A stretch of 5,038 nt of DNA from Prevotella sp. (lineage in GTDB: Bacteria > Bacteroidota > Bacteroidia > Bacteroidales > Bacteroidaceae), in assembly GCA_003483565.1 (NCBI GenBank), contig DMYZ01000128.1:1-5038 (forward strand). Reading direction: 5' to 3'. The stretch's first letter is position 1, and each line of letters starts with the position of its first letter. The translations under genes and the position numbers were made by a program. Shown here one piece after another: positions 4,776-5,038 of the stretch. The notes under the pieces are model-generated. The model saw only the letters and a program-made list of their open reading frames with translations, was not told where the DNA came from and did no database searches.

Positions 4776-5038
4776 TTAAAAGAACAAATAACGATCATCC
4801 ACAACATTTGCATTAAGGTAAAGCTCATTCATGAAGTTGCTGGCATACTGCAAATACTTCTGGCTGACTTTCCGCTCTTCGGCCCTCTCATCAAACTTCA
4901 CAGGACGCTCTGTTTTATTAAGAACCTGAAAGAGATAGACACCAGCCTGTCCCTTGACAGGATGATCAGAGAACTTACCCTTAGCTGTAGCGTATACAGC
5001 ACCAGACAAAGCTGGTTCACTGGCACCTACAGTCGGAA
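4776..5038 (-). CDS. Peptidyl-prolyl isomerase / PpiD-SurA-type periplasmic foldase, C-terminal end only
   Basis: The window holds the last 87 or so codons of a gene entering from beyond 5038. The segment reads ...TVGASEPALSGAVYATAKGK, then GQAGVYLFQVLNKTERP and ends NANVVDDRYLFF. From memory, this matches the C-terminus of the roughly 700-residue PpiD-like (SurA N-domain plus rotamase) proteins of Bacteroidales, which are anchored in the inner membrane and assist folding of exported proteins. The GVYLFQVL strand is typical of the end of a parvulin-like or rotamase-like domain. The N-terminal membrane anchor and the chaperone domains lie outside the window, so the domain order cannot be verified. 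A TTG at 5009 is internal, not a start: the frame is open to the window edge. A strong terminator follows, so it is not co-transcribed with rsmA. Confidence 0.75.
   Translation of the reverse strand, partial: PTVGASEPALSGAVYATAKGKFSDHPVKGQAGVYLFQVLNKTERPVKFDERAEERKVSQKYLQYASNFMNELYLNANVVDDRYLFF

Noticed and set aside
4776..5009. A separate 77-residue gene starting at TTG 5009
   Set aside because: The frame is open to the window edge and the upstream codons continue the same foldase C-terminus, so this is the end of a longer gene.
1..5038. Search for CRISPR arrays, tRNA or rRNA genes, toxin-antitoxin or defence genes
   Set aside because: No regularly spaced repeats, cloverleaf-like or rRNA segments were seen, and every coding region belongs to a housekeeping or IS family.

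Overview
The window looks like chromosomal DNA from a member of the Bacteroidota, most likely order Bacteroidales (Bacteroides, Prevotella and relatives). The protein families read that way: an RsmA with the NYPYDISSQ form of motif IV, and a PpiD-type foldase ending in VVDDRYLFF. The promoters agree, since three intergenic regions carry the TAnnTTTG -7 box typical of this phylum, and strong Shine-Dalgarno sites are scarce. I cannot name the species. Every gene I can support lies on the minus strand, so transcription runs from high to low coordinates.

Layout in the direction of transcription: (1) The 3' end of a periplasmic peptidyl-prolyl isomerase gene enters at 5038, ends at 4776, and is followed by a strong intrinsic terminator (4709-4746). 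(2) A promoter abutting that terminator drives rsmA (ksgA) and, one base after its stop, a free methionine-(R)-sulfoxide reductase gene. (3) An intergenic space (3294-3382) holds a hairpin and a second promoter, which starts a compact operon: frr, rsgA, and two tandem deoxynucleoside kinase paralogues. A small terminator-like hairpin sits on the rsgA stop codon. (4) The 5' part of an IS3-family insertion sequence (IS150-like) begins about 14 bases after the last kinase stop, in the same orientation. It has a complete orfA and the first codons of orfB, and continues off the low-coordinate edge.

Functionally, RsmA (16S dimethylation), RsgA (late 30S maturation GTPase) and Frr (ribosome recycling) form a small-subunit assembly and recycling neighbourhood. 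MsrC repairs oxidised free methionine, and the kinase pair salvages deoxynucleosides. I see no clearly new system. The items most worth a second look are the kinase pair, which differs at a predicted base-recognition residue (Asp84 versus Gly84), the IS placed directly at the operon's 3' end with a poly-T frameshift candidate, and the hairpins between genes. No tRNA, rRNA, CRISPR array or riboswitch is recognisable, and no gene-free stretch exceeds about 100 bases.
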